Positions 44,255-51,521 of a stretch of 64,000 nt of DNA are shown here, one piece after another (positions within the stretch are counted from its first letter, which is position 1; each line of letters starts with the position of its first letter). The notes under the pieces were generated by a model. It was not told the origin of the DNA, searched no databases, and worked only from the letters and a program-made list of their open reading frames with translations. Location of the stretch: the NCBI RefSeq assembly GCF_014269225.2, contig NZ_CP077097.1:2181001-2245000 (forward strand), given 5' to 3'. This stretch comes from Pseudomonas anuradhapurensis (GTDB lineage: Bacteria > Pseudomonadota > Gammaproteobacteria > Pseudomonadales > Pseudomonadaceae). The translations under genes and the position numbers were made by a program.

Positions 44255-45619
44255 TCAGCGCGGGACCGGGTTGCAACCTGCGGCGCGGGTTTCGCTTTCC
44301 GATAGCCTTGGCCGGAAAGGCTCCAGGTTCCACGGCGTCTTGGCCCGGTAGTTGACCAGCACGCAGCTCAATTGCTGGCGCATGCTGCCGGCAGAGGTCT
44401 CATTCTCGCGCCATTGGCCGTCGGCACCTCTGAGGGCAAACAGCTGGTCGTACAGCGCCCCGACTTGCGCGTCGGGCAAGGCGCGTCCCGCCGGGGTCGG
44501 CACCACGCTCAGGGTCCATTCCTCTCGGCGGGTGCCGGGGTCGTAGCGCTTGGCCCAGCTGGTCGCGGCGATATAGCGCGGCGCCGCTGGCACTGGCGCG
44601 GGTTGCCCGCCACCGGCAGGGGACAGGTCGATTGCCTGGTCGGCGGCGACATAGCTGAAGCGTTGCTCCGGCGGTTGGGTGAAGTCCAGCCGCAGAATCG
44701 GCACGCTATAGCCCTGCGCCTTGAGTTTCTTCTGGAAGTTGCGCGCACTGTTCAGGCCATTCTCCGGTTTTGGTGGTGCCACGTCACCGCGGGTGGCGAA
44801 GTTCTGCGTGCTGTTGACGTTGTAGATGAAGGCATCGATGTGCTTCATGTTCTCGCTGCCGTCGTTGCTCGCCGAGGCATTCTTGAGCATGAATTCGGTG
44901 ACCTGGGCGCTGTAGGCGAAAGGGTCCTTGCGGGTGGGGTTCAGGCGCGATTCGTGGACCTTGATCATGGCATTCCAGTCACTCGGTTTTTCCGCGTTCC
45001 AGGAGCACTGGTTGTACTGGATGGGGCCCTTCAACACGCCGGTGTATTTCTGTGTCCACTGCTCGGCGGTGGCGACCCCGGCTTCCGCGCAGGTGCCATA
45101 GGCCAGCGCGGCATTACGGTTGCTCAGGGTGCCCTGGGCGGCGCGCGGCGGTTCGCGGTTGTCGAAGAAGCCGCAGCCGTACCATTTGCGTTCTGGCCCG
45201 GTGCCGCCGTCGAAGGCGTAGATGCAGGTCCAGCCCTGCTCCTTCACCGGCAGTTTCAAGGCCACTGCGTCGGTGGGCAGGCGCAGGATGAAACCGGCCG
45301 GGTGGATGAGAATGCGCGTACTCAGGTCCTTGCGCAGCCAGCTATAGGAGGTGGCGCCGATCTTGACCGCATAGGGGCTGTAGTCCCAAGGGTTGAACGG
45401 CCCGTCATTGACCATGCGCAAGGTCACACCGCTGCAGTAGTAGTGCCCGCGTGCGGCACCGGTGTCGGCCTCCTGGCAGCGGTTATTGATGGTGTTGTAG
45501 TTGCGGTTGATGCGCTTGACGGTTTCCAGTGGGTCGAGCGGCGCCTGGGCGGCCAGCGCACTGAGGGTGAAGGGCAGGGCATAGGTGATGAGAAATAGGG
45601 AACGAACCTGCGGGTACAT
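44255..45619 (-). CDS. Exported Cys-containing protein, halovibrin/DUF2599-like (copy 2)
   Basis: 454 residues from ATG 45619, with a signal peptide ending near SALAAQA. It is a full-length paralogue of the next gene: the N terminus LETVKRINRNYNTINNRCQE corresponds to LRQVESLYNKTVDSCG, and the C terminus TSWAKRYDPGTRREEWTLSV, MRQQLSCVL, WNLEPFRPRL and CNP to its counterpart. It has a Pro-rich linker (PAGGGQPAPVPAAP) before the C-terminal domain. Both genes run in the same direction, 105 bp apart, suggesting local duplication. A secreted enzyme or toxin role is inferred. Confidence 0.72.
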   Translation of the reverse strand: MYPQVRSLFLITYALPFTLSALAAQAPLDPLETVKRINRNYNTINNRCQEADTGAARGHYYCSGVTLRMVNDGPFNPWDYSPYAVKIGATSYSWLRKDLSTRILIHPAGFILRLPTDAVALKLPVKEQGWTCIYAFDGGTGPERKWYGCGFFDNREPPRAAQGTLSNRNAALAYGTCAEAGVATAEQWTQKYTGVLKGPIQYNQCSWNAEKPSDWNAMIKVHESRLNPTRKDPFAYSAQVTEFMLKNASASNDGSENMKHIDAFIYNVNSTQNFATRGDVAPPKPENGLNSARNFQKKLKAQGYSVPILRLDFTQPPEQRFSYVAADQAIDLSPAGGGQPAPVPAAPRYIAATSWAKRYDPGTRREEWTLSVVPTPAGRALPDAQVGALYDQLFALRGADGQWRENETSAGSMRQQLSCVLVNYRAKTPWNLEPFRPRLSESETRAAGCNPVPR

Positions 45620-45790
45620 TGCCGACACTCCTTGTCGCACAAAAATGGTTCACGCTTGTAGCCGCAGCGTAGTTAGCCGGCCCCTTGCGGTCAAATGCGC
45701 TGGCCAGACAACGGCGATCTCGTCGCAGAACGTCCCGTGCTGTCTGCGCCGGAGCACAGGGCATCGGGACGTCTTTTCGGCTAGCCAAGT

Positions 45791-46465
45791 TCAGGCATGG
45801 ACCAGTGACAGATCGCTGATGATGCAGATCGAGCCATCATCGGGTGGGGTCGTATCGGTATAATCGACCTGGTTGTACACCCCACCATGGAATTCGAACT
45901 GGTGCGCTGCCCAGCTGCTGTCGAACTGCAGGTCGCCGGAGCTGCCGGTCACCCCGTTGCAACTGGCGGTCACGTTGACGGTGCCCTGGGCGGTGGCGTG
46001 GATGCTCACGGAAAACTTCGCCCCCAGCGGGACGCCCCTGAGCACCGTCGAGTTCACCGGATCGGTCTGGTTGTAGGTCTGCCGAAACCCCAGGGTGATA
46101 TCGCCTTTTCTCCAGAACACCTTCACTGGCGGGCTGTCGTCGCCGTACACGTGCATCTGCGCCACGACCACCTTCTGCGCCCAGTTGACCTTGGTCAGGG
46201 TCATCACTTGACGATTCCAGTGATTCGGGGCACCGGCCAGCGTCCAGTAGGTTGGCTCCGACCACTCGCAGCGTGTCCGCCGGGTACTTTTGCTCGACAC
46301 GCCTTTGGTCGGGGCAGACAGCTGCACCGAACCGTCGGCGAGCACTGACACATATTCTGGATACTGGACGATCGCTTCGCTGCCGGTGAGTTCATCGGCG
46401 ACTAGGCTGGTCGAGGATTCGGCCACCGGAACGGAAATGATGAGGTTGCTGATGTCTACGCTCAT
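45791..46465 (-). CDS. Polysaccharide lyase family 7 (alginate-lyase-like) protein
   Basis: 224 residues. The three PL7 motifs are present: R65 in RRTRCEWSE (the R-x-E-L strand), Q103 and H105 in VVAQMHVYG (Q-I-H), and Y197 in FEFHGGVYNQVDYTD (KAGxYNQ). These are the catalytic Arg, Gln, His and Tyr, so an active beta-elimination lyase on alginate or another uronate polymer is likely. There is no signal peptide, so it would be cytoplasmic or leave the cell by another route such as lysis. AAGGAG precedes ATG 46465. A strong promoter with phage-repressor-type palindromes lies upstream. Confidence 0.82.
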   Translation of the reverse strand: MSVDISNLIISVPVAESSTSLVADELTGSEAIVQYPEYVSVLADGSVQLSAPTKGVSSKSTRRTRCEWSEPTYWTLAGAPNHWNRQVMTLTKVNWAQKVVVAQMHVYGDDSPPVKVFWRKGDITLGFRQTYNQTDPVNSTVLRGVPLGAKFSVSIHATAQGTVNVTASCNGVTGSSGDLQFDSSWAAHQFEFHGGVYNQVDYTDTTPPDDGSICIISDLSLVHA

Positions 46466-46541
46466 GGAGGTACTCCTTGATAATTGATAACGGGTTGTGC
46501 CCCTGGGGCTGGCAGCGACTATGGCATCGCTGTCGATAAAA

Positions 46542-46570
46542 AAATTAGCCGCGGGCTAAATTCATGTCAA
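46542..46570 (-). promoter_or_regulatory. Sigma70 promoter of the PL7 gene
   Basis: On the minus strand TTGACA (46565-46570) and TAATTT (46542-46547) are separated by exactly 17 bases. This is a near-consensus -35 with a reasonable -10. The spacer contains the palindrome TTTAGC-CCGCG-GCTAAT, so binding there would block RNA polymerase. Confidence 0.75.
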
Positions 46571-46585
46571 TAGCTTGAGCTAAAT
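46543..46585. promoter_or_regulatory. Two repressor-type operators over the PL7 promoter
   Basis: ATTAGC-CGCGG-GCTAAA (46544-46560) lies inside the promoter spacer. AATAGC-TTGA-GCTAAA (46569-46584) touches the -35 and has a spacer one base shorter. Both share the half-site GCTAAA with the operator at 47900-47916 before the S24 repressor gene. The common motif suggests direct repression by that protein. Confidence 0.6.
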
Positions 46586-46678
46586 TAATTTCGCTCGTCG
46601 ATAAATCTTCTCCAGGTCGGATTTTTCCTGGAAACGGGCTTTACGCTGGTTTTTGCAGTGGGCTATGCTTTACTCGAA

Positions 46679-46698
46679 TACTGTACAAAAATACAGGT
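46679..46698 (+). promoter_or_regulatory. LexA (SOS) box before the DUF1654 gene
   Basis: TA-CTGT-ACAAAAAT-ACAG-GT matches the gamma/beta-proteobacterial LexA consensus CTGT-N8-ACAG exactly. It overlaps a possible -10 AATACT (46677-46682), with -35 TTGCAG (46653-46658) at 18 bp. It lies 15 bp before the start codon. Confidence 0.85.
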
Positions 46699-46712
46699 AT
46701 TGGAGTGAGCCT

Positions 46713-47024
46713 ATGTCCAAGCACATGAAGCCGACGCTGCAGCAGCGCCAGCAAATGACCGGTTTAGAGCGGCTTAGCCTGCGGGTGTCAGCGATGATCA
46801 ACCACCCGCTGGCACAGACCCAGCGTTGGGTTGTGCTCCATCGCCTGGATACGGATGGTGAGGCTAAGTGGGAGGAAGTGCTGGGCCTGCTGGCCGAAAC
46901 GCCCGAGTTGGACCTGGCCTTCAACGATGACGACAGTGTCACCCTGCGTTGGGCGCGCAGCAGCGTGGGGGCGTGCGACGATCTTGCCGTAGAGCAGCAG
47001 GCGGGCGAGGCTGCACCGTTCTGA
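46713..47024 (+). CDS. DUF1654 family protein, SOS-regulated
   Basis: 103 residues. The core matches the Pseudomonas DUF1654 pattern: GLERLSLRVSAMINHPLAQT, VVLHRLDTDGEAKWEEVL, and DDDSVTLRWA. It is small and acidic at the end (VEQQAGEAAP), without membrane segments. GGAG lies before ATG 46713. The LexA box upstream indicates induction by DNA damage. DUF1654 genes are common near prophage and pyocin repressors; the biochemical role is not known to me. It is convergent with the S24 repressor gene. Confidence 0.8.
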   Translation: MSKHMKPTLQQRQQMTGLERLSLRVSAMINHPLAQTQRWVVLHRLDTDGEAKWEEVLGLLAETPELDLAFNDDDSVTLRWARSSVGACDDLAVEQQAGEAAPF

Positions 47025-47035
47025 ATTGCAGAAAA

Positions 47036-47057
47036 AAGCCCGCCAGGAGGCGGGCTT
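47036..47057. terminator. Bidirectional terminator between DUF1654 and the S24 repressor
   Basis: AAGCCCGCC-AGGA-GGCGGGCTT forms a 9-bp stem. On the minus strand it is followed by TTTTC, on the plus strand by GGCG, so it mainly serves the repressor gene. Confidence 0.85.
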
Positions 47058-47061
47058 GGCG

Positions 47062-47880
47062 TCATACCAGGTGCGCATTCCACACCAGCAGCACCCTGGC
47101 CTGGATGTAGGTTTCCTCCTGACGGACCATGCGGTCCTTGTGTCGCGAGTTGTCCGAAATCATTTCGAAATGCTCTTCATCGGCGATCTGCAGCCGCTTG
47201 ATATAGAGGTGGTCACCCCAGCAAAACAGGTAGATGCCATCGCCGACGAACTCACGGATGCTGACGTCCACGATCAGCGGGTCGCGGTGCCTGATGGTTG
47301 GCTCCATCGACTGGCCCCAGCCGGTCACCATCTTCAGGTGGTGATGGTCGCTGAATTCCACGCCCAGCTCGCGCAGGTGGCTTGGGCTGACGCGAACGTC
47401 CTTGAACATCTCAGGGTAGTCATGGGGGACCTGCCCGCCGCCCATGGCCGCCCGCACGTCATAGTGAGCGATCCATACCTCGTCACCCACCAGGCCGGGC
47501 TGAGCCAGGTCAGCCTTGACCAGCGTGGCCTTTACCGGCTCCTCGGCAGCAGCCAGCAGCCGTTGCCGGGTTTCCTCGGAAATGCCTTTGCCGCTTATGG
47601 CCAGCATCTGCTTGACCAAGTCAGCTGCGGACAGCCTGCTGTCGCCAACGTCGGCCTGTGCCTGCTCACCAGCCGCCATGGTGTCGAACCACCCCCTGGG
47701 CAAGCCCTCGATACCCTCGATTCTGCGCGCCACATCATCACCCAGGTTCTTCGCTGTCTTGTTCGAGAGGATCTGGCTGAGGTGTGCAGGGGCCATTCCC
47801 CAGCGCTCTGCACAGGAGCCTTTTCTCTGGTTGCCGATCAGCTTGAGCAGGTTGTGCTTGCGGATTTCGTAGATGTCCAT
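47062..47880 (-). CDS. S24-family (CI/LexA-type) phage repressor
   Basis: 272 residues from ATG 47880; ATG 47892 is an alternative and neither has a clear ribosome binding site. The N terminus is a Cro/CI helix-turn-helix (KGSCAERWGMAPAHLSQILS). The C terminus is a LexA-type S24 peptidase: Ser191 in VTGWGQSMEPTI and Lys228 in DHLYIKRLQIA form the dyad, with a possible Ala70-Gly71 cleavage site in DTMAAGEQAQ. RecA-stimulated self-cleavage would inactivate it during DNA damage. Palindromes before its own gene and in the PL7 promoter point to autorepression and lyase repression. Confidence 0.9.
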   Translation of the reverse strand: MDIYEIRKHNLLKLIGNQRKGSCAERWGMAPAHLSQILSNKTAKNLGDDVARRIEGIEGLPRGWFDTMAAGEQAQADVGDSRLSAADLVKQMLAISGKGISEETRQRLLAAAEEPVKATLVKADLAQPGLVGDEVWIAHYDVRAAMGGGQVPHDYPEMFKDVRVSPSHLRELGVEFSDHHHLKMVTGWGQSMEPTIRHRDPLIVDVSIREFVGDGIYLFCWGDHLYIKRLQIADEEHFEMISDNSRHKDRMVRQEETYIQARVLLVWNAHLV

Positions 47881-47899
47881 GAGGCGAAGCATGCCAGTG

Positions 47900-47965
47900 T
47901 TTAGCTCGTTGCTAAATAGCTATGAAGGTAAATATTTTCTGCGCCGTGGCTAGCGCCAGGCTAAA
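47900..47965. promoter_or_regulatory. Two candidate operators before the S24 repressor gene
   Basis: TTTAGC-TCGTT-GCTAAA (47900-47916) is a perfect 6-bp inverted repeat with a 5-base spacer. A second, imperfect copy, GCTAGC-GCCAG-GCTAAA, is at 47949-47965. The pair fits an autoregulatory CI-type operator region, and the half-site recurs at the PL7 promoter. Confidence 0.65.
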
Positions 47966-48007
47966 CCGATTCAGGCCTGCAACAAAAGTCAGCCGGCCTG
48001 CGTCGAT

Positions 48008-48034
48008 AAAAAAAGGCCCGCCAATCGGCGGGCC
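48008..48034 (-). terminator. Rho-independent terminator of the 48071 gene
   Basis: On the minus strand GGCCCGCC-GATT-GGCGGGCC is followed by TTTTTTT. It ends the small gene at 48071-48253. Confidence 0.88.
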
Positions 48035-48070
48035 AGAAGGGCGTAGGGAGCAACGCACAACAAATACGGG

Positions 48071-48253
48071 TCAGGCGACCAGGGTGCCTGGTTGCAGCTG
48101 TTCGATCAGCGCCTGGGCCGAGGCCCGGCTCGGCATCGGGCCACTAACGGCTTCGCCGTTGCGCACCAGGTACCAGCAGGCCAGCAGGCCTTGTTCACGC
48201 AACGCAGCGGGGACGGCACTGCCGACAACGGACATGATCTGAATAGTGGCCAT
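48071..48253 (-). CDS. Small hypothetical protein (60 aa)
   Basis: 60 residues from ATG 48253, which has a perfect GGAGG five bases upstream. The sequence MATIQIMSVVGSAVPAALRE, QGLLACWYLVRNGEAVSGPM contains a WYLVRNGE strand and an Ala-rich helix. I do not recognise a family. It is followed by a strong terminator, so it is a single-gene unit. The N-terminal hydrophobic part is too short and mild for a convincing signal peptide. Confidence 0.7.
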   Translation of the reverse strand: MATIQIMSVVGSAVPAALREQGLLACWYLVRNGEAVSGPMPSRASAQALIEQLQPGTLVA

Positions 48254-48346
48254 GGGGACCTCCTGTAAACATGGCTTCACCATACGCAGCAGCCGAGGCG
48301 CTTTGAAATCAACTTCCTCGATAGTGGTCATTAGTTCTATCAACCC

Positions 48347-48682
48347 TCACCAGCGCGGCGGGCCGTAATACACCGGTGGCGGGCCGTAGTAACTGCGGTA
48401 GCCCGGCGGTGGCGCATAGTACGGTTGGTAGTACACCGGTGGTGGTGGCGGTTGCATGTACACCGGCGGCGGTGCGTAGTAGACCGGCTGGCGCTCGACA
48501 TACACGGTACGCTCGCGCCCGCCATAAACCGTTGCCCCGACCACCGCGCCAACCACGGCGGCACCTAGCAGCGGGCCCGGGCCATACCAACCACCGCCGC
48601 CATGGCCACCATGGGCGGCAGCGGGCCCGCTGATGGCCAGGGCACCGACCAGCAGGGCGACTGAAGGAATGTGGCGGTTCAT
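48347..48682 (-). CDS. Exported Pro/Tyr-rich small protein
   Basis: 111 residues with a signal peptide (MNRHIPSVALLVGALAISGP to AAAHGG). A GHGGGG segment and a hydrophobic glycine-zipper-like stretch (LLGAAVVGAVVGATVYGG) follow. The tail is rich in Pro and Tyr (VYYAPPPVYMQPPPPPVYYQ). Such proteins are common in Pseudomonas envelopes and may bind the cell wall or outer membrane; no function is established. GAGG precedes the start at 48682. Confidence 0.8.
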   Translation of the reverse strand: MNRHIPSVALLVGALAISGPAAAHGGHGGGGWYGPGPLLGAAVVGAVVGATVYGGRERTVYVERQPVYYAPPPVYMQPPPPPVYYQPYYAPPPGYRSYYGPPPVYYGPPRW

Positions 48683-48834
48683 AAAGCAACCTCGCAAGGC
48701 GTGGGGTCCTGTTAACTATGACCCCACTCTTGCTCGGCTGAGCACAGGGAAACGGTAAAGGTTGTGTAAGGGACGACCAGTGGTTGCCTCTGTTACGCTG
48801 CAAAAACGTTTCAGTTATGACAAAGGAGCAGGTT

Positions 48835-49656
48835 ATGTCGACAAGTCCCAGCAGAGATACCGTGTTGTGCATCTCCCTGGCCGGCCGCCCCGGTACCTTC
48901 GGGGTGCGCTTCCATAATCATCTGTACCAGCAGCTGGGCCTGGATTTCTACTACAAGGCCATGCGCACCGATGACCTGCCGGCAGCAGTAGCGGGCATCC
49001 GCGCCCTGGGCATCCGCGGCTGCGGCGTATCGATGCCGTACAAGGAGGCCTGCATGGCGTTGGTCGACGAGGTCGACCCCTCCGCGGCGGCCATCGAGTC
49101 AGTCAATACCCTGGTCAATACCAACGGCCATCTGAAGGCGTACAACACCGACTACCTGGCGGTACGCCAGTTACTGGCGCAGCACCAGGTCGACCCGCGC
49201 ACGGCGTTTGCCCTGCGTGGCAGCGGTGGCATGGCCAAGGCCGTAGCCAGTGCCCTGCGCGATGCCGGGTTCGCCGAGGGCATCATCGTCGCGCGCAACG
49301 AGCAGGCCGGGCGGCAATTGGCAGATGTGTGCGGCTATCGCTGGGTGGCTGAGCTGGAAGACCTATGCCCGCCGATGCTGGTCAACGTGACGCCAATTGG
49401 CATGGCGGGCGGTGCGGAGGCCGAGCAGCTGGCGTTTTCCGAGAACGCCATCGCTGCCGCGGAACGGGTGTTCGACGTGGTGGCGATGCCGGCGCATACA
49501 CCATTGATTCGGCGGGCGCAGGCGTTGGGTAAACCGGTGATCTCCGGGCTGGAGGTGATTGCGCTGCAGGCACTGGAGCAGTTCGTGCTGTATACCGGTG
49601 TACGACCGACGTCGGCGCAGGTGGAGGCGGCAGTGGCTTACGCCCGGGATATCTGA
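48835..49656 (+). CDS. Shikimate 5-dehydrogenase-like protein
   Basis: 273 residues. The shikimate dehydrogenase fold is visible: GCGVSMPYKEACMALVDEVD (substrate loop with the conserved Lys), VNTLVNTNGHLKAYNTDYLA, the nucleotide loop ALRGSGGMAKAVASALRDAG, and LVNVTPIGMAGG. It lacks the typical SRT substrate signature near the N terminus (here SLAGRPGTFGVRFHN), so it may act on quinate or a related hydroxy acid rather than shikimate. ATG 48835 has AGGAG seven bases upstream. It stands alone. Confidence 0.87.
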   Translation: MSTSPSRDTVLCISLAGRPGTFGVRFHNHLYQQLGLDFYYKAMRTDDLPAAVAGIRALGIRGCGVSMPYKEACMALVDEVDPSAAAIESVNTLVNTNGHLKAYNTDYLAVRQLLAQHQVDPRTAFALRGSGGMAKAVASALRDAGFAEGIIVARNEQAGRQLADVCGYRWVAELEDLCPPMLVNVTPIGMAGGAEAEQLAFSENAIAAAERVFDVVAMPAHTPLIRRAQALGKPVISGLEVIALQALEQFVLYTGVRPTSAQVEAAVAYARDI

Positions 49657-49669
49657 TTGCGCCTGTTTT

Positions 49670-49701
49670 GGCCCCTTCGCAGGTAAGCCGGCGAAAGGGC
49701 C
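49670..49701 (+). terminator. Hairpin after the shikimate dehydrogenase-like gene
   Basis: GGCCCCTTCGC (49670-49680) pairs with GCGAAAGGGCC (49691-49701) with one mismatch; a T-rich stretch precedes but does not follow it. It may be a REP remnant with terminator function. Confidence 0.5.
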
Positions 49702-49720
49702 AAGACAGAACCAACCAGGA

Positions 49721-49963
49721 TCAGAACACCTTGTGCCCTTCATCCAGTTGCTGGTCGACCAGCGCCCGGCCATGGGCCAGCGACACATGTTGTGCGTTCT
49801 CCAGGTCGGAGAAGAACTTCATCGGCATCGCCATGCGCTTGCTGGTATGCCCTTCAGGGTCGGTAATCCGGCATCCGGCGGCGTAGGGCAGGGGAGAGTC
49901 GGGGTGGGGCATCACGCTGGCGGTGATGGTGTGCTGGCGGTAATCACAGTGAAGAGATTGCAT
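49721..49963 (-). CDS. Small hypothetical protein (80 aa)
   Basis: 80 residues from ATG 49963. It contains strands such as LHCDYRQHTITASVMPHPDS and AGCRITDPEGHTSKRMAMPM, then a helical end FFSDLENAQHVSLAHGRALV. It has no signal peptide. I do not recognise the family, but the codon use is like that of the neighbours and the start has an AAGGA sequence before it. It is convergent with the shikimate dehydrogenase-like gene. Confidence 0.65.
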   Translation of the reverse strand: MQSLHCDYRQHTITASVMPHPDSPLPYAAGCRITDPEGHTSKRMAMPMKFFSDLENAQHVSLAHGRALVDQQLDEGHKVF

Positions 49964-50060
49964 CGTCCTTACCTCGCTGTGGCATGTGAAGCAGTTACCT
50001 TCATATACCATAGCAAGGGGCCGGGAGTTCCCGGCCCGACGAGCGCACCGCGGGGAACGT

Positions 50061-50588
50061 TCAGCCCTTGAGTTCGCTCGGTTGGATGACTTCGACCCAG
50101 TAACCGTCCGGGTCCTTGATGAAGGCCAGGTGGTTCATGCGCCCATCCTGCAGGCGTTTCTGGAACGCTACGCCCAGTGCCTCGAAGCGAGCGCAGGCGG
50201 CGCGCACATCCGGTACCGAAACGCAGATATGGCCAAACCCGCGCGGGTCAGTGTTGCCGTTGTGGTAGGCGAACTCGGCGTCGTTCTCGGTACCGTGGTT
50301 GTGGGTCAGCTCCAGCACGCCGGGGATCGACTTCATCCACTGGTGGCGTTCGGCGTCATCGGCCGGGATCTGCGCCGGGTCGACCAGGGCAAGGAAGTAC
50401 AGGCTGAAGGCCGCTTCGGGGAAGTCGCGCTTGTCCACCAGGCGGAAGCCCAGCACACGGGTGTAGAAGTCCAGGGACTTTTCGATGTCCTTGACCCGCA
50501 GCATGGTGTGGTTGAAGACGAACTGAGCAGTGGCAGCGTCCGGTTGGGCAGTGACGCCAGGCAGGGTTTGCAGATCGTGCAGGCTCAT
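50061..50588 (-). CDS. gloA: Glyoxalase I (lactoylglutathione lyase)
   Basis: 175 residues of the VOC superfamily. The metal ligands are H27 (FNHTMLRV), E93 (VLELTHNHG), H120 (RGFGHICVSV) and E166 (YWVEVIQP). The long form with the loop ending AFQKRLQDGRMNHLAFIKDP is typical of the zinc-dependent human/Pseudomonas type. It isomerises the hemithioacetal of methylglyoxal and glutathione to S-lactoylglutathione in the cytoplasm. ATG 50588 is chosen; the in-frame upstream part has no family similarity. Confidence 0.96.
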   Translation of the reverse strand: MSLHDLQTLPGVTAQPDAATAQFVFNHTMLRVKDIEKSLDFYTRVLGFRLVDKRDFPEAAFSLYFLALVDPAQIPADDAERHQWMKSIPGVLELTHNHGTENDAEFAYHNGNTDPRGFGHICVSVPDVRAACARFEALGVAFQKRLQDGRMNHLAFIKDPDGYWVEVIQPSELKG

Positions 50589-50813
50589 GGGAACTCCTGA
50601 GGCAAGGCCGGGCGCAGGGCACCGGCAAAACAGACAGGCTGGCCATGATACGGCAGTGCGCCGATTGCGCAAATGAAAGCGCCCTGCACAAGGCAGGGCG
50701 CTGGAATTAGAGGCCCGCATGTGCGGGCGCGTGATGGGGTCGCTAGTCCTTTAGCTGTCTCGATACTGAGCCAGCCGTTGTGAAAAAAGTGTGAAGTCTG
50801 CGTGGACGTTTCA

Positions 50814-51173
50814 TCAGCGTACCCAGCTTTCTACCGTGGCGGCTCCGTACTGCTCTTTCCAGGCCTTGAGGCCACGGTGATTACCGCCTTTGGTTTCGAT
50901 TCGCTCGCCGGTGTGCGGGTTGGTGTAAACCTTCACGACGCGTGGGCGGCGTTGTTGTTTGGGCGCGGCACTGGGCGCCCGGGGCGCGGCCTTCGGGTCG
51001 AGGATGGCGATGATATCGCGCAGGCTCTTGTCATAGCTTTTCATCAGGCCGACTAGTTTCTGCTCGAATTCGATTTCGCGTTTGAGGCCGGCATCCTTTT
51101 TCAACGCTTCCAGTTGCGCCATCTGTTCCTGGAGCGCTTTTTCGGCAGCACGAAACTCTGCAAGTCTGGACAC
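50814..51173 (-). CDS. MvaT/MvaU (Tur) family H-NS-like protein, second copy
   Basis: 119 residues from GTG 51173, which has AGGAG nearby (AGGAGTGATTACA). The N-terminal coiled coil (SRLAEFRAAEKALQEQMAQL) is followed by a basic linker. The DNA-binding domain is KVYTNPHTGERIETKGGNHR and WKEQYGAATVESWV. It is clearly paralogous to the gene at 14926. It is a xenogeneic silencer with a likely own promoter at 51273-51301 and a 5' leader of roughly 90 bases. The name TurB would fit KT2440 synteny but is not shown by the sequence. Confidence 0.94.
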   Translation of the reverse strand: MSRLAEFRAAEKALQEQMAQLEALKKDAGLKREIEFEQKLVGLMKSYDKSLRDIIAILDPKAAPRAPSAAPKQQRRPRVVKVYTNPHTGERIETKGGNHRGLKAWKEQYGAATVESWVR

Positions 51174-51272
51174 TGTAATCACTCCTGTACGTCGGCGGTG
51201 GCAGGGCGTGACGAACATTGAAGAAATAAAAACGCCGGCCACACGGGTAGGTTCTGTTGTTCGCTGATATCG

Positions 51273-51301
51273 AGTGTAGTCATTCACGGGTACCGGGTAA
51301 A
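51273..51301 (-). promoter_or_regulatory. Sigma70 promoter of the second MvaT-family gene
   Basis: On the minus strand TTTACC (51296-51301), 17 bases, then TACACT (51273-51278). It would place the start of transcription near 51266, about 93 bases before the GTG. The rest of the 348-bp gap (51174-51521) shows AT-rich runs but no gene. Confidence 0.6.
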
Positions 51302-51521
51302 CTGCTAACTTTTTTTGAAGTAAGCGGGGAACTTTCCCGGTGCCCCGTGCGTTATTTGTCTTTTTCTTCACGGTGGCCCTGTCCGGCGCTTAGACCATGG
51401 TCCAATGGTGCGTTGTAGAGCGGTTGCGCGATCATTTCTGATGATGGCCGGGTATTCTTCGGCCGCGCCGCTATACCGTGGCCAGCCTGTGCCACCGGTT
51501 ATTTACTCGCCTTGATTCTGG

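Noticed and set aside
45663..45690. TTAGCC near the start of the second halovibrin-like gene as an S24 operator
   Set aside because: Only one half-site is present, with no matching GCTAAA at the right distance.
42911..48253. A complete prophage
   Set aside because: Only a repressor and a DUF1654 gene recall phage; no integrase, replication, head, tail, lysis genes or att-like repeats were seen.
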